This document shows, one piece after another, positions 1 to 7,909 of a stretch of 12,872 nucleotides of DNA. Source of the DNA: an uncultured Clostridia bacterium (GTDB lineage: Bacteria > Bacillota > Clostridia > UBA1381); assembly GCA_905236685.1 (NCBI GenBank), contig CAJOPD010000099.1:1-12872 (forward strand). The letters are read 5' to 3'. Numbering within the stretch: position 1 is the stretch's first letter; each line of letters begins with the position of its first letter. Both the position numbers and the translations under genes were made by a program. Under the pieces are notes generated by a model. The model made no database searches. It worked only from the letters and a program-made list of their open reading frames with translations, and was not told where the DNA came from.

Positions 1-594
1 AATCCCGTGCCGATAGCAGATGTTGTTACAACGACTACGCATAAAACCCTGCGCGGACCAAGGGGCGGCTTAATCCTGTGTAAAGAAAAGTACGCAAAGG
101 ATATAGATAAGGCGATTTTCCCGGGAATTCAGGGAGGTCCTTTGATGCACATAATCGCGGCAAAAGCTGTGGCGTTCGGTGAAGCCCTGACGCCTGAGTT
201 TAATGAGTATCAGAAGCAAATTGTGAAAAATGCCGCAGAGCTTGCAAAAGCACTTAAAGAAAAGGGAATAAATCTTGTGTCAGGCGGTACAGATAACCAC
301 CTTATGCTTTTAAATCTTATAGGTACGGGAATTAGCGGCAAGGAACTGCAAGTCCGCCTTGATGAAGTGCATATCACGGCTAATAAAAACACAATACCGA
401 ATGACCCGCAAAGTCCGTTTGTTACGAGCGGTTTAAGAATAGGAACACCTGCCGTTACAACAAGAGGCTTTAAAGAGGCGGAAATGAGAATGATTGCAGA
501 CTGGATTTATGATGTAATATTCGATTTTGAAAACTCAAAGGAGCGCATAACAAAGGAAGTTATTGCACTTTGCGAGAAATATCCGATATATTAA
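1..594 (+). CDS. glyA: Serine hydroxymethyltransferase, 3' part (5' end outside window)
   Basis: This is the C-terminal 197 residues of serine hydroxymethyltransferase, the cytosolic PLP enzyme that converts serine and tetrahydrofolate to glycine and 5,10-methylene-tetrahydrofolate. The frame is open from base 1, so the gene begins upstream; the family is about 410-420 residues, so roughly the first half is missing. The PLP-lysine motif TTTTHKTLRGPRGG is present, with the Schiff-base lysine as visible residue 15 (codon 43-45). FPGIQGGPLMH follows, and SGLRIGTPA supplies the carboxylate-binding arginine (visible residue 146). The GTG at 7-9 encodes an internal valine and is not a start. The gene ends with TAA at 592-594, just before a terminator shared with the convergent arginine operon. 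The family assignment is very secure; no truncation is seen other than the window edge. Confidence 0.97.
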   Translation, partial: NPVPIADVVTTTTHKTLRGPRGGLILCKEKYAKDIDKAIFPGIQGGPLMHIIAAKAVAFGEALTPEFNEYQKQIVKNAAELAKALKEKGINLVSGGTDNHLMLLNLIGTGISGKELQVRLDEVHITANKNTIPNDPQSPFVTSGLRIGTPAVTTRGFKEAEMRMIADWIYDVIFDFENSKERITKEVIALCEKYPIY

Positions 595-610
595 AATAAT
601 ATATTTCTAC

Positions 611-642
611 AAAAAAATAACGGGCTTGCCCGTTATTTTTTT
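611..642. terminator. Bidirectional Rho-independent terminator between glyA and carB-dapF
   Basis: A near-perfect inverted repeat: AATAACGGG pairs with CCCGTTATT around a CTTG loop, with seven A on the left and seven T on the right. Read on either strand it gives a GC-containing stem followed by a U tract, so it can end both the plus-strand glyA transcript and the minus-strand operon. The A and T arms can extend the stem. The right T tract runs into the stop codon of carB-dapF (641-643), so the last codon of the operon is part of the structure. Confidence 0.9.
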
Positions 643-1474
643 AATATTCAAATTCGCCTTCAAAGACCAAAACGGTGTTTCCTGTAAGTGTTATTTTTTC
701 GTCGGTGTAGTTCACAATTAAATCTCCGCCCGAAAGCTTTACGGTAATGTCTTTTCCTGTTTCGCAAAAACCGTTTTTGCAGGCTGCCGCAACGGCTGCA
801 CAGGCGCCTGTTCCGCAGGCGAGAGTTTCGCCGTTTCCGCGCTCCCATACCCGCATTCGCAAGAGGTTTTTGTTGATAACCCTGACAAATTCGGTATTTA
901 TCCTTTCAGGGAAAATGTCCGCATATTCAAATTTGGGACCGATTTTTTCGAGATTTAGGCTGTCAAGCTCATCGCAGAATACAACACAATGCGGATTTCC
1001 GACAGAAAGTGCGGTTATATTATAGCTGTCCTTGCCTATTGTAACAGGCATATCTGTAATTTCACGGCTGTCTGCTTTAACAGGTATTTTTTCAGCCTCA
1101 TAGCAGGCTTTGCCCATATCCACCGAAACGGAGGATACTTTGCCGTCCCTTATGTAAAGCTTTAAGCTGTGAACTCCGCTTGCCGTTTCTATTGTCATAT
1201 TCTCTTTTTTAACAATTCCCTTGTCAAAAAGGTACTTTGCACAGCAGCGGATATTGTTTCCCGCCATTTTGCCTTCGCTTCCGTCACGGTTAAAGGAACG
1301 CATTTTTGCGTCTGCTGTGTGGGAGTTTTCTATTAAAACAATTCCGTCCCCGCCTATGCCGTAATGGAGAGTGCAAAGGCTCACACAAAGAGATTCGGGA
1401 CAGGTGATTTTGCCGTCAAAATTCTCTACAAAAATGTAGTCATTTCCGCAGGAATGCATCTTTGCAAACGGGAT
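641..1474 (-). other. DapF-like domain at the C-terminus of the CarB fusion
   Basis: About 277 residues, the normal size of a whole diaminopimelate epimerase, which interconverts LL- and meso-diaminopimelate for lysine and cell-wall synthesis. Motifs in order (fusion numbering): FAKMHSCGNDYIF (1070-1082, usually KMHGLGND), HYGIGGDGIVLI, FNRDGSEGKMAGNNIRCC (Ala1138), SVGNPHCVVF, ERINTEFVRV, and WERGNGETLACGTGACAA (Glu1278, Arg1279, Cys1287). In characterised epimerases two cysteines act as paired acid and base: the one in the CGNG motif and the one in ACGTG. The second is present; the first is alanine here (codon GCG, 1264-1262). Neighbouring cysteines are Cys1144, Cys1145 and Cys1076. The DapF family and fold are clear, but normal epimerase activity is uncertain: it could be a one-cysteine enzyme, an altered racemase or dehydratase, or a ligand-binding module. 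Confidence 0.88.
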
Positions 1475-4400
1475 TTTGCTCCTTGATTTTCGCATATTGT
1501 TTATGTCAACAAGCTCGGTATTCTGCGCATTGAAACGGCTTTCTATAATATCTGCCAAAGCGTTTGCAGTATCAAGCGAGGTGAGACAGGGGATTTTTAA
1601 AAGCATAGCCTTTTGGTGCAAAAGCGTGTAATCGCCGAGTGTTGCGTCCAAAACCGCGCCCGTGTAAATTATATAGCTTATTTTTCCGCTTTCCATAAGC
1701 TTTGCAATTTCATCGCTTTCGGTAGCGTTTGCCACCTTGTGCACAGGAACGGATAGCTTTTCTATTGCAAAAGCCGTACCGTGCGTTGCGTAGATTTTTA
1801 TTCCCAAATCATAAAATCTTTTGGCAAGGGAAATTACCTCCTGATAATCGCTTTCCTCAACGCTTATCAAAACGCCAGACGACTTTTTGTCATATGGCGA
1901 CGGAACGGAAAGCCCTGCTGATGTAAGCCCTTTAAAAAGTGCCTCTGCCGTGCTTTTTCCGATGCCTAAAACCTCGCCCGTTGACTTCATTTCGGGTCCT
2001 AAAATCGAGTTTGCGTCACTAAGCTTTTCAAAGGAGAATACAGGCACCTTGACGGCGTAATAGGGAGGTGCGGGATAAAGTCCGCCTTCAAATCCCAAAT
2101 CCTTTAAGGATTTTCCAAGCATAACCCTTGATGCCAAATCCACCATAGGAACATTTGTCACCTTGCTTATGTAAGGCACGGTGCGCGATGCGCGCGGATT
2201 TACTTCAATGACATAAAGCTCATCTTCATAAATCAAATACTGAATATTAACTAATCCCTTAGTCCCGAGCGCCAAGGCAAGCTTTTCTGAGCACGCGCAT
2301 ATTTTTTGCAAAAATTTATCGCTTAAATTATACGGCGGATAAACGGCAATAGAGTCACCGCTGTGAATTCCCGCGCGTTCTATGTGCTCCATAATCCCGG
2401 GGATTAAAACATCTTTGCCGTCCGAGATAACATCAACTTCAAGCTCGGTACCCTGCATATACTTATCGACCAAAACGGGATTTTCAATACCTCCCGCAAG
2501 GATTTTTTGCATATACGAAATTACGCTTTCCTTCGTCCTTGCGATTGTCATATTCTGACCGCCTATAACATATGACGGGCGCAGAAGAACGGGGTAGCCG
2601 AGCGTTTCTGCCGCGGATAACGCCTCGTCTGTTGTGGTCACGCCAAAGCCCTTGGGGCGCTTGATGTTAAAGCTTTCCAAAAGCGCATCAAAACGGCTTC
2701 TGTCCTCGGCAATGTCAATGCTTTCGGCAGATGTGCCTAAGATTTTTACGCCGTTTTCGCTTAAAAACTGCGTAAGCTTAATTGCAGTCTGACCGCCAAA
2801 GGCAACAACAACGCCTATCGGGTTTTCCACTTTTATAATATTCATAACATCTTCGGGAGTTAATGGCTCAAAATAAAGCCTGTCTGCCGTATCATAATCG
2901 GTTGAAACGGTTTCGGGGTTGTTGTTAACTATTACAACATCATATCCGAGATTTCTGAGCGTCCATACACAATGCACAGAGCTGTAATCGAACTCAATTC
3001 CCTGTCCTATGCGTATAGGTCCGGAGCCTAAAACCATAACGACATCTTTTCCGCTTCTTTTGAAGGCTCTTGCCTCACACTCGCCGCCCGATACGGAGTA
3101 GAAATACGGCGTTTCCGCCGCAAATTCCGCACCGCAGGTGTCAACCATTTTGTAGGAGAAATCGCATTTATAGGGTGCTTTTTCGCCTGTAATTTGGGCA
3201 ATTCCCTTGTCGGTATATCCTAATTTTTTTGCGGTTTTGTAATTTTTTGCCGTAAGTCCTTCGGCAATCAAATTTTGCTCAAAATCGGCAAGATTTTTGA
3301 GTTTATATAAAAACCAGCGGTCAATTTTTGTGATATTGTGTATTTCATCAACCGAAACACCGCCTTTTAACGCCTCAAAAATGGTAAAAATGCGCCTGTC
3401 GTCCTGAATGGCGAGCCTGTCAGACAGCGTTTTGTCGGAGATGGGGGAGGAGTTTAATGTTTCCTGTGAAATTTCGGCTCCGCGAACAGCTTTCAATAAA
3501 GCCGCCTCAAAGCTTTGCGCGATTGCCATAACTTCGCCTGTTGCCTTCATCTGCGTGCCTAATTTTCGGCTTGAATTTGCAAATTTATCAAAGGGCCATT
3601 TCGGAAATTTTACAACAACATAATCAAGCGCAGGCTCAAAGCAAGCACAGGTTTTGCCTGTTATGTCATTTTTAATTTCGTCTAATGTATAGCCCAGAGC
3701 AATCTTTGTCGTGATTTTTGCAATAGGGTAACCCGTTGCCTTTGAAGCAAGTGCAGAGGAGCGTGAAACTCGCGGATTTACCTCGATTACCGCGTATTCA
3801 AAGCTGTCGGGATTAAGCGCAAACTGACAGTTACAGCCGCCCACAATACCGACGGCGGAAATTATGTCTAAGGACGCGCTCCGCAGCATCTGAAATTCCT
3901 TGTCGGAAAGCGTAAGGGTAGGCGCGACAACGATGGAATCGCCCGTGTGGATACCCACGGGGTCAAAGTTTTCCATTGAGCATACAGCGATAACATTACC
4001 TAAGCTGTCGCGCATTGTTTCAAACTCTATCTCCTTCCAGCCCGAAATACAGCGCTCTATAAGAACCTGCCTTATCGGAGATAAGTCAAGTCCGTTTTCT
4101 GCAATTTGGGAAAGCTCCTCTTTGTTATTTGCGATACCGCCGCCCGCGCCGCCTAAGGTGTAAGCAGGGCGTACAATAACAGGGTACCCGATTTTTTCTG
4201 CAATTTTAAGTGCGGAGTTTACATCTTCCGCAATATCGGAGGGAACAACAGGCTGACCGATTTTGCGCATCAAGTCGGCAAATTTTTCACGGTCCTCCGC
4301 TTTTTCAATCGCGTCGATATCCGAGCCCAAGAGCGTAACGCCGTATTTTTCCAAGGTCTTGTCACGGCAAAGCTGCATAGCAATAGTAAGTCCCGTTTGA

Positions 4401-4675
4401 CCGCCCAGCCCTGCCAAAAGCCCGTCAGGGCGTTCCTTTTCAATAATTCTGCGTACCGTTTCCGCAGTCAGCGGCTCCAAATAAATTTCGTCTGCCAAAT
4501 GCTTGTCGGTCATTATTGTCGCAGGATTGGAATTTATAAGGACGACATTTATGCCTTCCTCCTTCAAAACACGGCATGCCTGAGCGCCCGCATAGTCAAA
4601 CTCTGCCGCCTGACCTATAACAATCGGGCCTGAGCCGATTACGAGGACTTTTTTTATTGACTTATTCTTTGGCAT
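641..4675 (-). CDS. carB-dapF: Carbamoyl-phosphate synthase large subunit fused to a diaminopimelate epimerase-like module
   Basis: A 1344-residue protein; ordinary CarB is about 1060-1075. Residues 1 to about 540 form the carboxyphosphate half, with the N-terminal SGPIVIGQAAEFDYAG motif, the ATP-grasp signature and EVNPRVSRSSALASKATG. About 545-930 form the carbamoyl-phosphate half (GSGPIRIGQGIEFDY from about 549, EVNPRASRTVP). About 934-1055 form the MGS-like allosteric domain (ATHGTA; IPCLTSLDTANAL). With CarA it makes carbamoyl phosphate from glutamine, bicarbonate and 2 ATP. After a short basic linker, residues 1068-1344 are a complete DapF-like module, described in its own entry. The start is well supported: GGGAGG lies 8 bases upstream of the ATG, and the gene overlaps the carA stop by 14 bases, implying translational coupling. 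The CarB part looks fully intact. The frame is continuous through the junction. The fusion is read directly from the sequence; the reason for it is unknown. Confidence 0.95.
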   Translation of the reverse strand: MPKNKSIKKVLVIGSGPIVIGQAAEFDYAGAQACRVLKEEGINVVLINSNPATIMTDKHLADEIYLEPLTAETVRRIIEKERPDGLLAGLGGQTGLTIAMQLCRDKTLEKYGVTLLGSDIDAIEKAEDREKFADLMRKIGQPVVPSDIAEDVNSALKIAEKIGYPVIVRPAYTLGGAGGGIANNKEELSQIAENGLDLSPIRQVLIERCISGWKEIEFETMRDSLGNVIAVCSMENFDPVGIHTGDSIVVAPTLTLSDKEFQMLRSASLDIISAVGIVGGCNCQFALNPDSFEYAVIEVNPRVSRSSALASKATGYPIAKITTKIALGYTLDEIKNDITGKTCACFEPALDYVVVKFPKWPFDKFANSSRKLGTQMKATGEVMAIAQSFEAALLKAVRGAEISQETLNSSPISDKTLSDRLAIQDDRRIFTIFEALKGGVSVDEIHNITKIDRWFLYKLKNLADFEQNLIAEGLTAKNYKTAKKLGYTDKGIAQITGEKAPYKCDFSYKMVDTCGAEFAAETPYFYSVSGGECEARAFKRSGKDVVMVLGSGPIRIGQGIEFDYSSVHCVWTLRNLGYDVVIVNNNPETVSTDYDTADRLYFEPLTPEDVMNIIKVENPIGVVVAFGGQTAIKLTQFLSENGVKILGTSAESIDIAEDRSRFDALLESFNIKRPKGFGVTTTDEALSAAETLGYPVLLRPSYVIGGQNMTIARTKESVISYMQKILAGGIENPVLVDKYMQGTELEVDVISDGKDVLIPGIMEHIERAGIHSGDSIAVYPPYNLSDKFLQKICACSEKLALALGTKGLVNIQYLIYEDELYVIEVNPRASRTVPYISKVTNVPMVDLASRVMLGKSLKDLGFEGGLYPAPPYYAVKVPVFSFEKLSDANSILGPEMKSTGEVLGIGKSTAEALFKGLTSAGLSVPSPYDKKSSGVLISVEESDYQEVISLAKRFYDLGIKIYATHGTAFAIEKLSVPVHKVANATESDEIAKLMESGKISYIIYTGAVLDATLGDYTLLHQKAMLLKIPCLTSLDTANALADIIESRFNAQNTELVDINNMRKSRSKIPFAKMHSCGNDYIFVENFDGKITCPESLCVSLCTLHYGIGGDGIVLIENSHTADAKMRSFNRDGSEGKMAGNNIRCCAKYLFDKGIVKKENMTIETASGVHSLKLYIRDGKVSSVSVDMGKACYEAEKIPVKADSREITDMPVTIGKDSYNITALSVGNPHCVVFCDELDSLNLEKIGPKFEYADIFPERINTEFVRVINKNLLRMRVWERGNGETLACGTGACAAVAAACKNGFCETGKDITVKLSGGDLIVNYTDEKITLTGNTVLVFEGEFEY
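1472..1484 (-). promoter_or_regulatory. Relic or internal ribosome binding site at the CarB/DapF junction
   Basis: On the minus strand, AAGGAG (1484-1479) is followed after four bases by an ATC codon (1474-1472, Ile1068). Aligning IPFAKMH with the usual DapF beginning (M-x-F-x-K-M-H) places this ATC exactly where a free-standing DapF would have its ATG. It looks like a former start site retained inside the fused frame. ATC is a very weak start codon, so internal initiation is possible but not expected. The in-frame ATGs nearby are poorly served: the one at 1495 lies upstream of the AAGGAG, and the one at 1459 is 19 bases past it. Confidence 0.4.
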
Positions 4676-5738
4676 CTTTAAGTCCTCCCATCATAGAAAT
4701 AAATTTATCAAACAGAAAATCGGTATCGTGCGGACCTGCGCAGGCTTCGGGGTGGAATTGCACGGTGAAACAGTTCAAGTCGGGGTAGGAAAGCCCTTCA
4801 CAGCTGCCGTCGTTGGCATTTATGTAGCTTAAAACCGCCTTGTCCGAAATGCTGTCGGAAAGAACGGCATATCCGTGATTTTGCGTTGTTATAAAAGTCC
4901 TTCCGCCAATCAGGTCTTTAACAGGCTGATTTGCTCCGCGGTGACCGTATTTTAACTTAACCGTTTTTGCGCCCATAGCCAGTGCGGTAAGCTGGTGCCC
5001 TAAGCATATACCGAAAATCGCAGTCTTGCCGATAAGTTTTCTTATCTGCTCTATCTGGAATTTGTTGTCCTCAGGATTTCCGGGACCGTTTGAAAGCATA
5101 ACTCCGCAGGGTGCAAGCGCAAGTATTTCCTCGGCGCTTGTATCACAGGGGACAACGGTGACCTCACAGCCGCGCTTTGTAAGGCTTCTTACAATATTTT
5201 GTTTTGCGCCGTAATCAATCAAAACTACCGAGTATTTTTTCTCGCCTTCCGCACGGTAAACCGCAGGTTTATCACAGCTTACGGCAGGTACGGGATTTGA
5301 CAGCACAAAATTTTCAAGCTCGGAAAAATCGGCAGGTATTTCCTCAAATATTCCTGCCGTTGTGACGCCTTCTTCGCGCAGAATTTTTGTAAGCTCGCGG
5401 GTATCCACCCCGTAAATTGCCGGTATTCCGTTATCCTTTAAAAACTTTCCGAGTTCATATTCGCTCCTGAAATTTGAGGGGATTTCAGAGTATTCACGGA
5501 CAACATAGCCCGAAAGCGCCGGTTTTCCCTCAAAATCTTCGGGAATAACGCCGTAATTGCCAATAATCGGAAAGGTCTGAATAACAATCTGCCCTTTGTA
5601 GCTGGGGTCTGTGAGCGTTTCCAAATATCCCACCATAGAGGTTGTAAAAACAAGCTCGCCGATAGCTTTTTTATCCGCACCAAAGGAGCAGCCTTCAAAA
5701 ATTTTGCCGTTTTTAAGTACTAAATACGCTTTTTTCAT
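4662..5738 (-). CDS. carA: Carbamoyl-phosphate synthase small (glutaminase) subunit
   Basis: A 358-residue small subunit that hydrolyses glutamine and channels ammonia to CarB. The N-terminal CarA domain shows KAYLVLKNGKIFEG and TSMVGYLETLTDPSYKGQIV. The C-terminal class I glutamine amidotransferase domain has the nucleophile Cys245 in GICLGHQL, the QNHGYAV segment, and His329 and Glu331 in VQFHPEA, so the catalytic triad is complete. The length is normal for the family. The ATG at 5738 was chosen because the family typically begins MKKAYLVLxNG; an in-frame ATG at 5771 would extend it 11 residues into argF with no matching sequence. The upstream Shine-Dalgarno is weak (GGTGAT), unlike its neighbours. 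The gene starts 16 bases after the argF stop and overlaps carB by 14 bases. The call is very secure; start choice is fairly secure. Confidence 0.97.
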   Translation of the reverse strand: MKKAYLVLKNGKIFEGCSFGADKKAIGELVFTTSMVGYLETLTDPSYKGQIVIQTFPIIGNYGVIPEDFEGKPALSGYVVREYSEIPSNFRSEYELGKFLKDNGIPAIYGVDTRELTKILREEGVTTAGIFEEIPADFSELENFVLSNPVPAVSCDKPAVYRAEGEKKYSVVLIDYGAKQNIVRSLTKRGCEVTVVPCDTSAEEILALAPCGVMLSNGPGNPEDNKFQIEQIRKLIGKTAIFGICLGHQLTALAMGAKTVKLKYGHRGANQPVKDLIGGRTFITTQNHGYAVLSDSISDKAVLSYINANDGSCEGLSYPDLNCFTVQFHPEACAGPHDTDFLFDKFISMMGGLKDAKE

Positions 5739-5754
5739 AGTATCACCAACAGAA

Positions 5755-6738
5755 TTACAAAGTTGCCGCAATAACGGCTTTTATAGTGTGCATACGGTTT
5801 TCTGCCTCGTCAAATACAATGGAGTTTTTGCCTTCAAAGACTTCGTTTGTTACCTCCATACAGTCTAAGCCGAACTTTTCATAGATTTTTTGTCCCGTTT
5901 CGGTGTCTAAATCGTGAAAGGCAGGCAGACAATGCATAAATTTGCAATTTTCGCCTGCAATATCCATAAGCTCCGCAGTCACGCGGTAGGGGAGCAGGTC
6001 ATTTATACGCTCCGTCCATACGCTTTCGGGCTCGCCCATAGAAACCCATACATCTGTGTAGATTATATCTGCATTTTCAACGGCTTCTGCGGGATTTTCC
6101 GAAAATTCCAAAACGGCACCGCTTGTTTTTGCTATTTTTTGACATTCATCTATGAGCTTTTTATCGGGGAAATACTTTTTAGGAGAGCATGCCACGAAAT
6201 GCATACCCATTTTTGCACAGCCCACCATTAAAGAGTTGCCCATATTGTACCGTGCGTCGCCCATATACACAAGCTTTATTTTCGGTAAGTCCCCAAAATG
6301 CTCGCGGATTGTGAGAAAATCGGCAAGAATTTGCGTAGGGTGAAACTCGTTTGTAAGCCCGTTCCATACAGGAACGCCAGATTTTTCGGCAAGCTCCTCG
6401 ACAATTTTCTGACCAAATCCGCGGTATTCAATTCCGTCAAACATACGCCCTAAAACACGGGCAGTATCCGCTATTGACTCCTTTTTGCCGATTTGCGAGC
6501 TGTCAGGAGAAAGATAAACGGGGTGTATGCCAAGGTCCGACGCCGCAACTTCAAAGGCACAGCGGGTTCTTGTGCTTGTTTTTTCAAAGACAAGCGCAAT
6601 ATTTTTGCCCTCGCAAAGCCTGTGCGGAATTCCCTCCTTTTTCTTTTCCTTTAAAGACGCCGCAAGCTCTAAAAGGTATTCTATTTCTTCTTTTGAAAAG
6701 TCTAAAAGCTTTAAAAAGCTTCTTCCTTTAAGGTCCAT
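5755..6738 (-). CDS. argF: Ornithine carbamoyltransferase
   Basis: A 327-residue transferase that makes citrulline from ornithine and carbamoyl phosphate, the product of the two genes downstream. Visible motifs: carbamoyl-phosphate binding STRTR (55-59), HPTQ (133-136), the ornithine-loop segment DVWVSMG (229-235) and catalytic HCLP (269-272). The text around them (STRTRCAFEVA, HCLPAFHD, ENRMHTIKAV) matches the longer class that includes E. coli ArgF and catabolic ArcB proteins, rather than the shorter Bacillus-type ArgF. The ATG at 6738 is preceded by AAGGAG at 7 bases and sits one base after the argD stop; a 42-residue upstream extension to 6864 would only run through argD and has no family match. 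Position between argD and carA argues for a biosynthetic role; no arcA or arcC is in the window. Confidence 0.96.
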   Translation of the reverse strand: MDLKGRSFLKLLDFSKEEIEYLLELAASLKEKKKEGIPHRLCEGKNIALVFEKTSTRTRCAFEVAASDLGIHPVYLSPDSSQIGKKESIADTARVLGRMFDGIEYRGFGQKIVEELAEKSGVPVWNGLTNEFHPTQILADFLTIREHFGDLPKIKLVYMGDARYNMGNSLMVGCAKMGMHFVACSPKKYFPDKKLIDECQKIAKTSGAVLEFSENPAEAVENADIIYTDVWVSMGEPESVWTERINDLLPYRVTAELMDIAGENCKFMHCLPAFHDLDTETGQKIYEKFGLDCMEVTNEVFEGKNSIVFDEAENRMHTIKAVIAATL

Positions 6739-6739
6739 T

Positions 6740-7909
6740 TCAGTTCTCCTTTTCGCAGATTTTTGATATGATTGACGCCGCCTTTTTAAGCAAATCAAAA
6801 TCAATGTTAAGAGGTGGCAAAAGCCGTACCTTGTCCTTTGCCGAAAGCAAAAGAACACCCGCATTTAAAGCCTCGCCTATAATCTCGTTTGCGGGACGGG
6901 AGGTTTTAAGCCCAATCATAAGCCCCATTCCGCTCACAGCGGTAATGCCTTTGCATTTTGAAAAGTATTCAAAAAGATAATTGCCTTTTTCTTTGACTTC
7001 ATCTAAAAAATCATCGGTCATACGCTCTAAAATGCTCAAAGCAGCCGCACAGGAAACGGGGTTTGCGCCGAAGGTTGAGCCGTGGTCGCCGAATTCAAAA
7101 ATATCTTGAACCTTTTCGCCCAAAAGCGTTGCGCCTATGGGCAGACCTCCGCCCAAGCCCTTTGCCGTGGAAACAATATCGGGCATTATGCCGTAATTCA
7201 TATACCCGTAAAGCTTGCCCGTTCTTCCGTTACCCGTCTGAACTTCATCAAGGATTAAGAGTATATCATTTTTCTCGGTTATTTTGCGCACGGCCTGCAA
7301 ATAATCAGCAGAAAGGGGGATAACGCCGCCCTCGCCCTGAATACATTCCGCCATAACTGCCGCAGGCTTATAGAGCTTTATTGCATTTTCAAGCTCATCA
7401 ATATTTTCGGCGGATATGCTGACAAAGCCGTCGGTCAACGGCTTATAAAGCTCGTGAAATTTATCCTGACCGGTTGCCGCAAGAGTTGTAAGAGTACGCC
7501 CGTGAAAGCTGTTTTTTAATGTAATTATTGTAAAGTATTCATCGCCTTTTTTTTGGGAGGCGTACTTTCTCGCCGCCTTTATTGCACACTCATTTGCCTC
7601 GGCGCCGGAATTTGAAAAAAAGACCTTTTTCATACCCGTCTTTTGGCACAAAAGCTTTGCAAGACGGGCGGAAGGCTCGGTATAGTAAAGATTTGAGGTG
7701 TGCTGGATTTTTAAAAGCTGGTCTTTTACAGCGTCGCACCAGACTTCATCACAGTAGCCGAAAGCGTTTACGCCGATACCGCTGCCTAAATCTATATATT
7801 CTTTTCCGCTTTTGTCGGTAAGAATTGCGCCCTTTCCGAAACTTGCCTCGACGGGAAAACGGTTGTATGTATTTGCCAGATATTTGTTATCAACTTCTTT
7901 TATGTTCAT
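6740..7909 (-). CDS. argD: Acetylornithine aminotransferase
   Basis: A 389-residue class III PLP aminotransferase that converts N-acetylglutamate semialdehyde to N2-acetylornithine using glutamate. Visible features: SNSGAEANE (99-107, PLP phosphate region), NSFHGRT (133-139), the LDEVQTGNGRTGK segment with the PLP-pyridine aspartate Asp221, and the Schiff-base lysine Lys250 in STAKGLGGGLPIGA, then GSTFGANPVSCAAAL. Length matches ArgD. The start at 7909 forms an ATGA overlap with the argB stop, a classic coupling arrangement; an ATG at 7930 would add seven residues inside argB and has no clear ribosome binding site. Related class III aminotransferases (succinylornithine, GABA) are hard to separate by motif alone, but the operon context makes ArgD by far the most likely role. 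Confidence 0.95.
   Translation of the reverse strand: MNIKEVDNKYLANTYNRFPVEASFGKGAILTDKSGKEYIDLGSGIGVNAFGYCDEVWCDAVKDQLLKIQHTSNLYYTEPSARLAKLLCQKTGMKKVFFSNSGAEANECAIKAARKYASQKKGDEYFTIITLKNSFHGRTLTTLAATGQDKFHELYKPLTDGFVSISAENIDELENAIKLYKPAAVMAECIQGEGGVIPLSADYLQAVRKITEKNDILLILDEVQTGNGRTGKLYGYMNYGIMPDIVSTAKGLGGGLPIGATLLGEKVQDIFEFGDHGSTFGANPVSCAAALSILERMTDDFLDEVKEKGNYLFEYFSKCKGITAVSGMGLMIGLKTSRPANEIIGEALNAGVLLLSAKDKVRLLPPLNIDFDLLKKAASIISKICEKEN
6746..6751 (-). promoter_or_regulatory. Ribosome binding site fixing the argF start
   Basis: AAGGAG on the minus strand lies 7 bases before the ATG at 6738, inside the last codons of argD. It decides the argF start against the in-frame ATG at 6864, far upstream within argD. 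Confidence 0.8.

Noticed and set aside
595..640. A possible small RNA or promoter in the only convergent gap
   Set aside because: The 46 bases are accounted for by AT-rich sequence and the terminator hairpin; no promoter elements are seen.
1440..1520. A simple sequencing frameshift making a false CarB-DapF fusion
   Set aside because: Both sides and the linker are in the same frame with no stop, and separating them would need a new stop as well as an ATG in place of the ATC, so a single error is not enough unless an indel lies in the linker. Not fully excluded without reads.
6739..6864. A 42-residue N-terminal extension of argF
   Set aside because: It overlaps the end of argD in another frame, matches no family sequence, and the strong AAGGAG points to the ATG at 6738.
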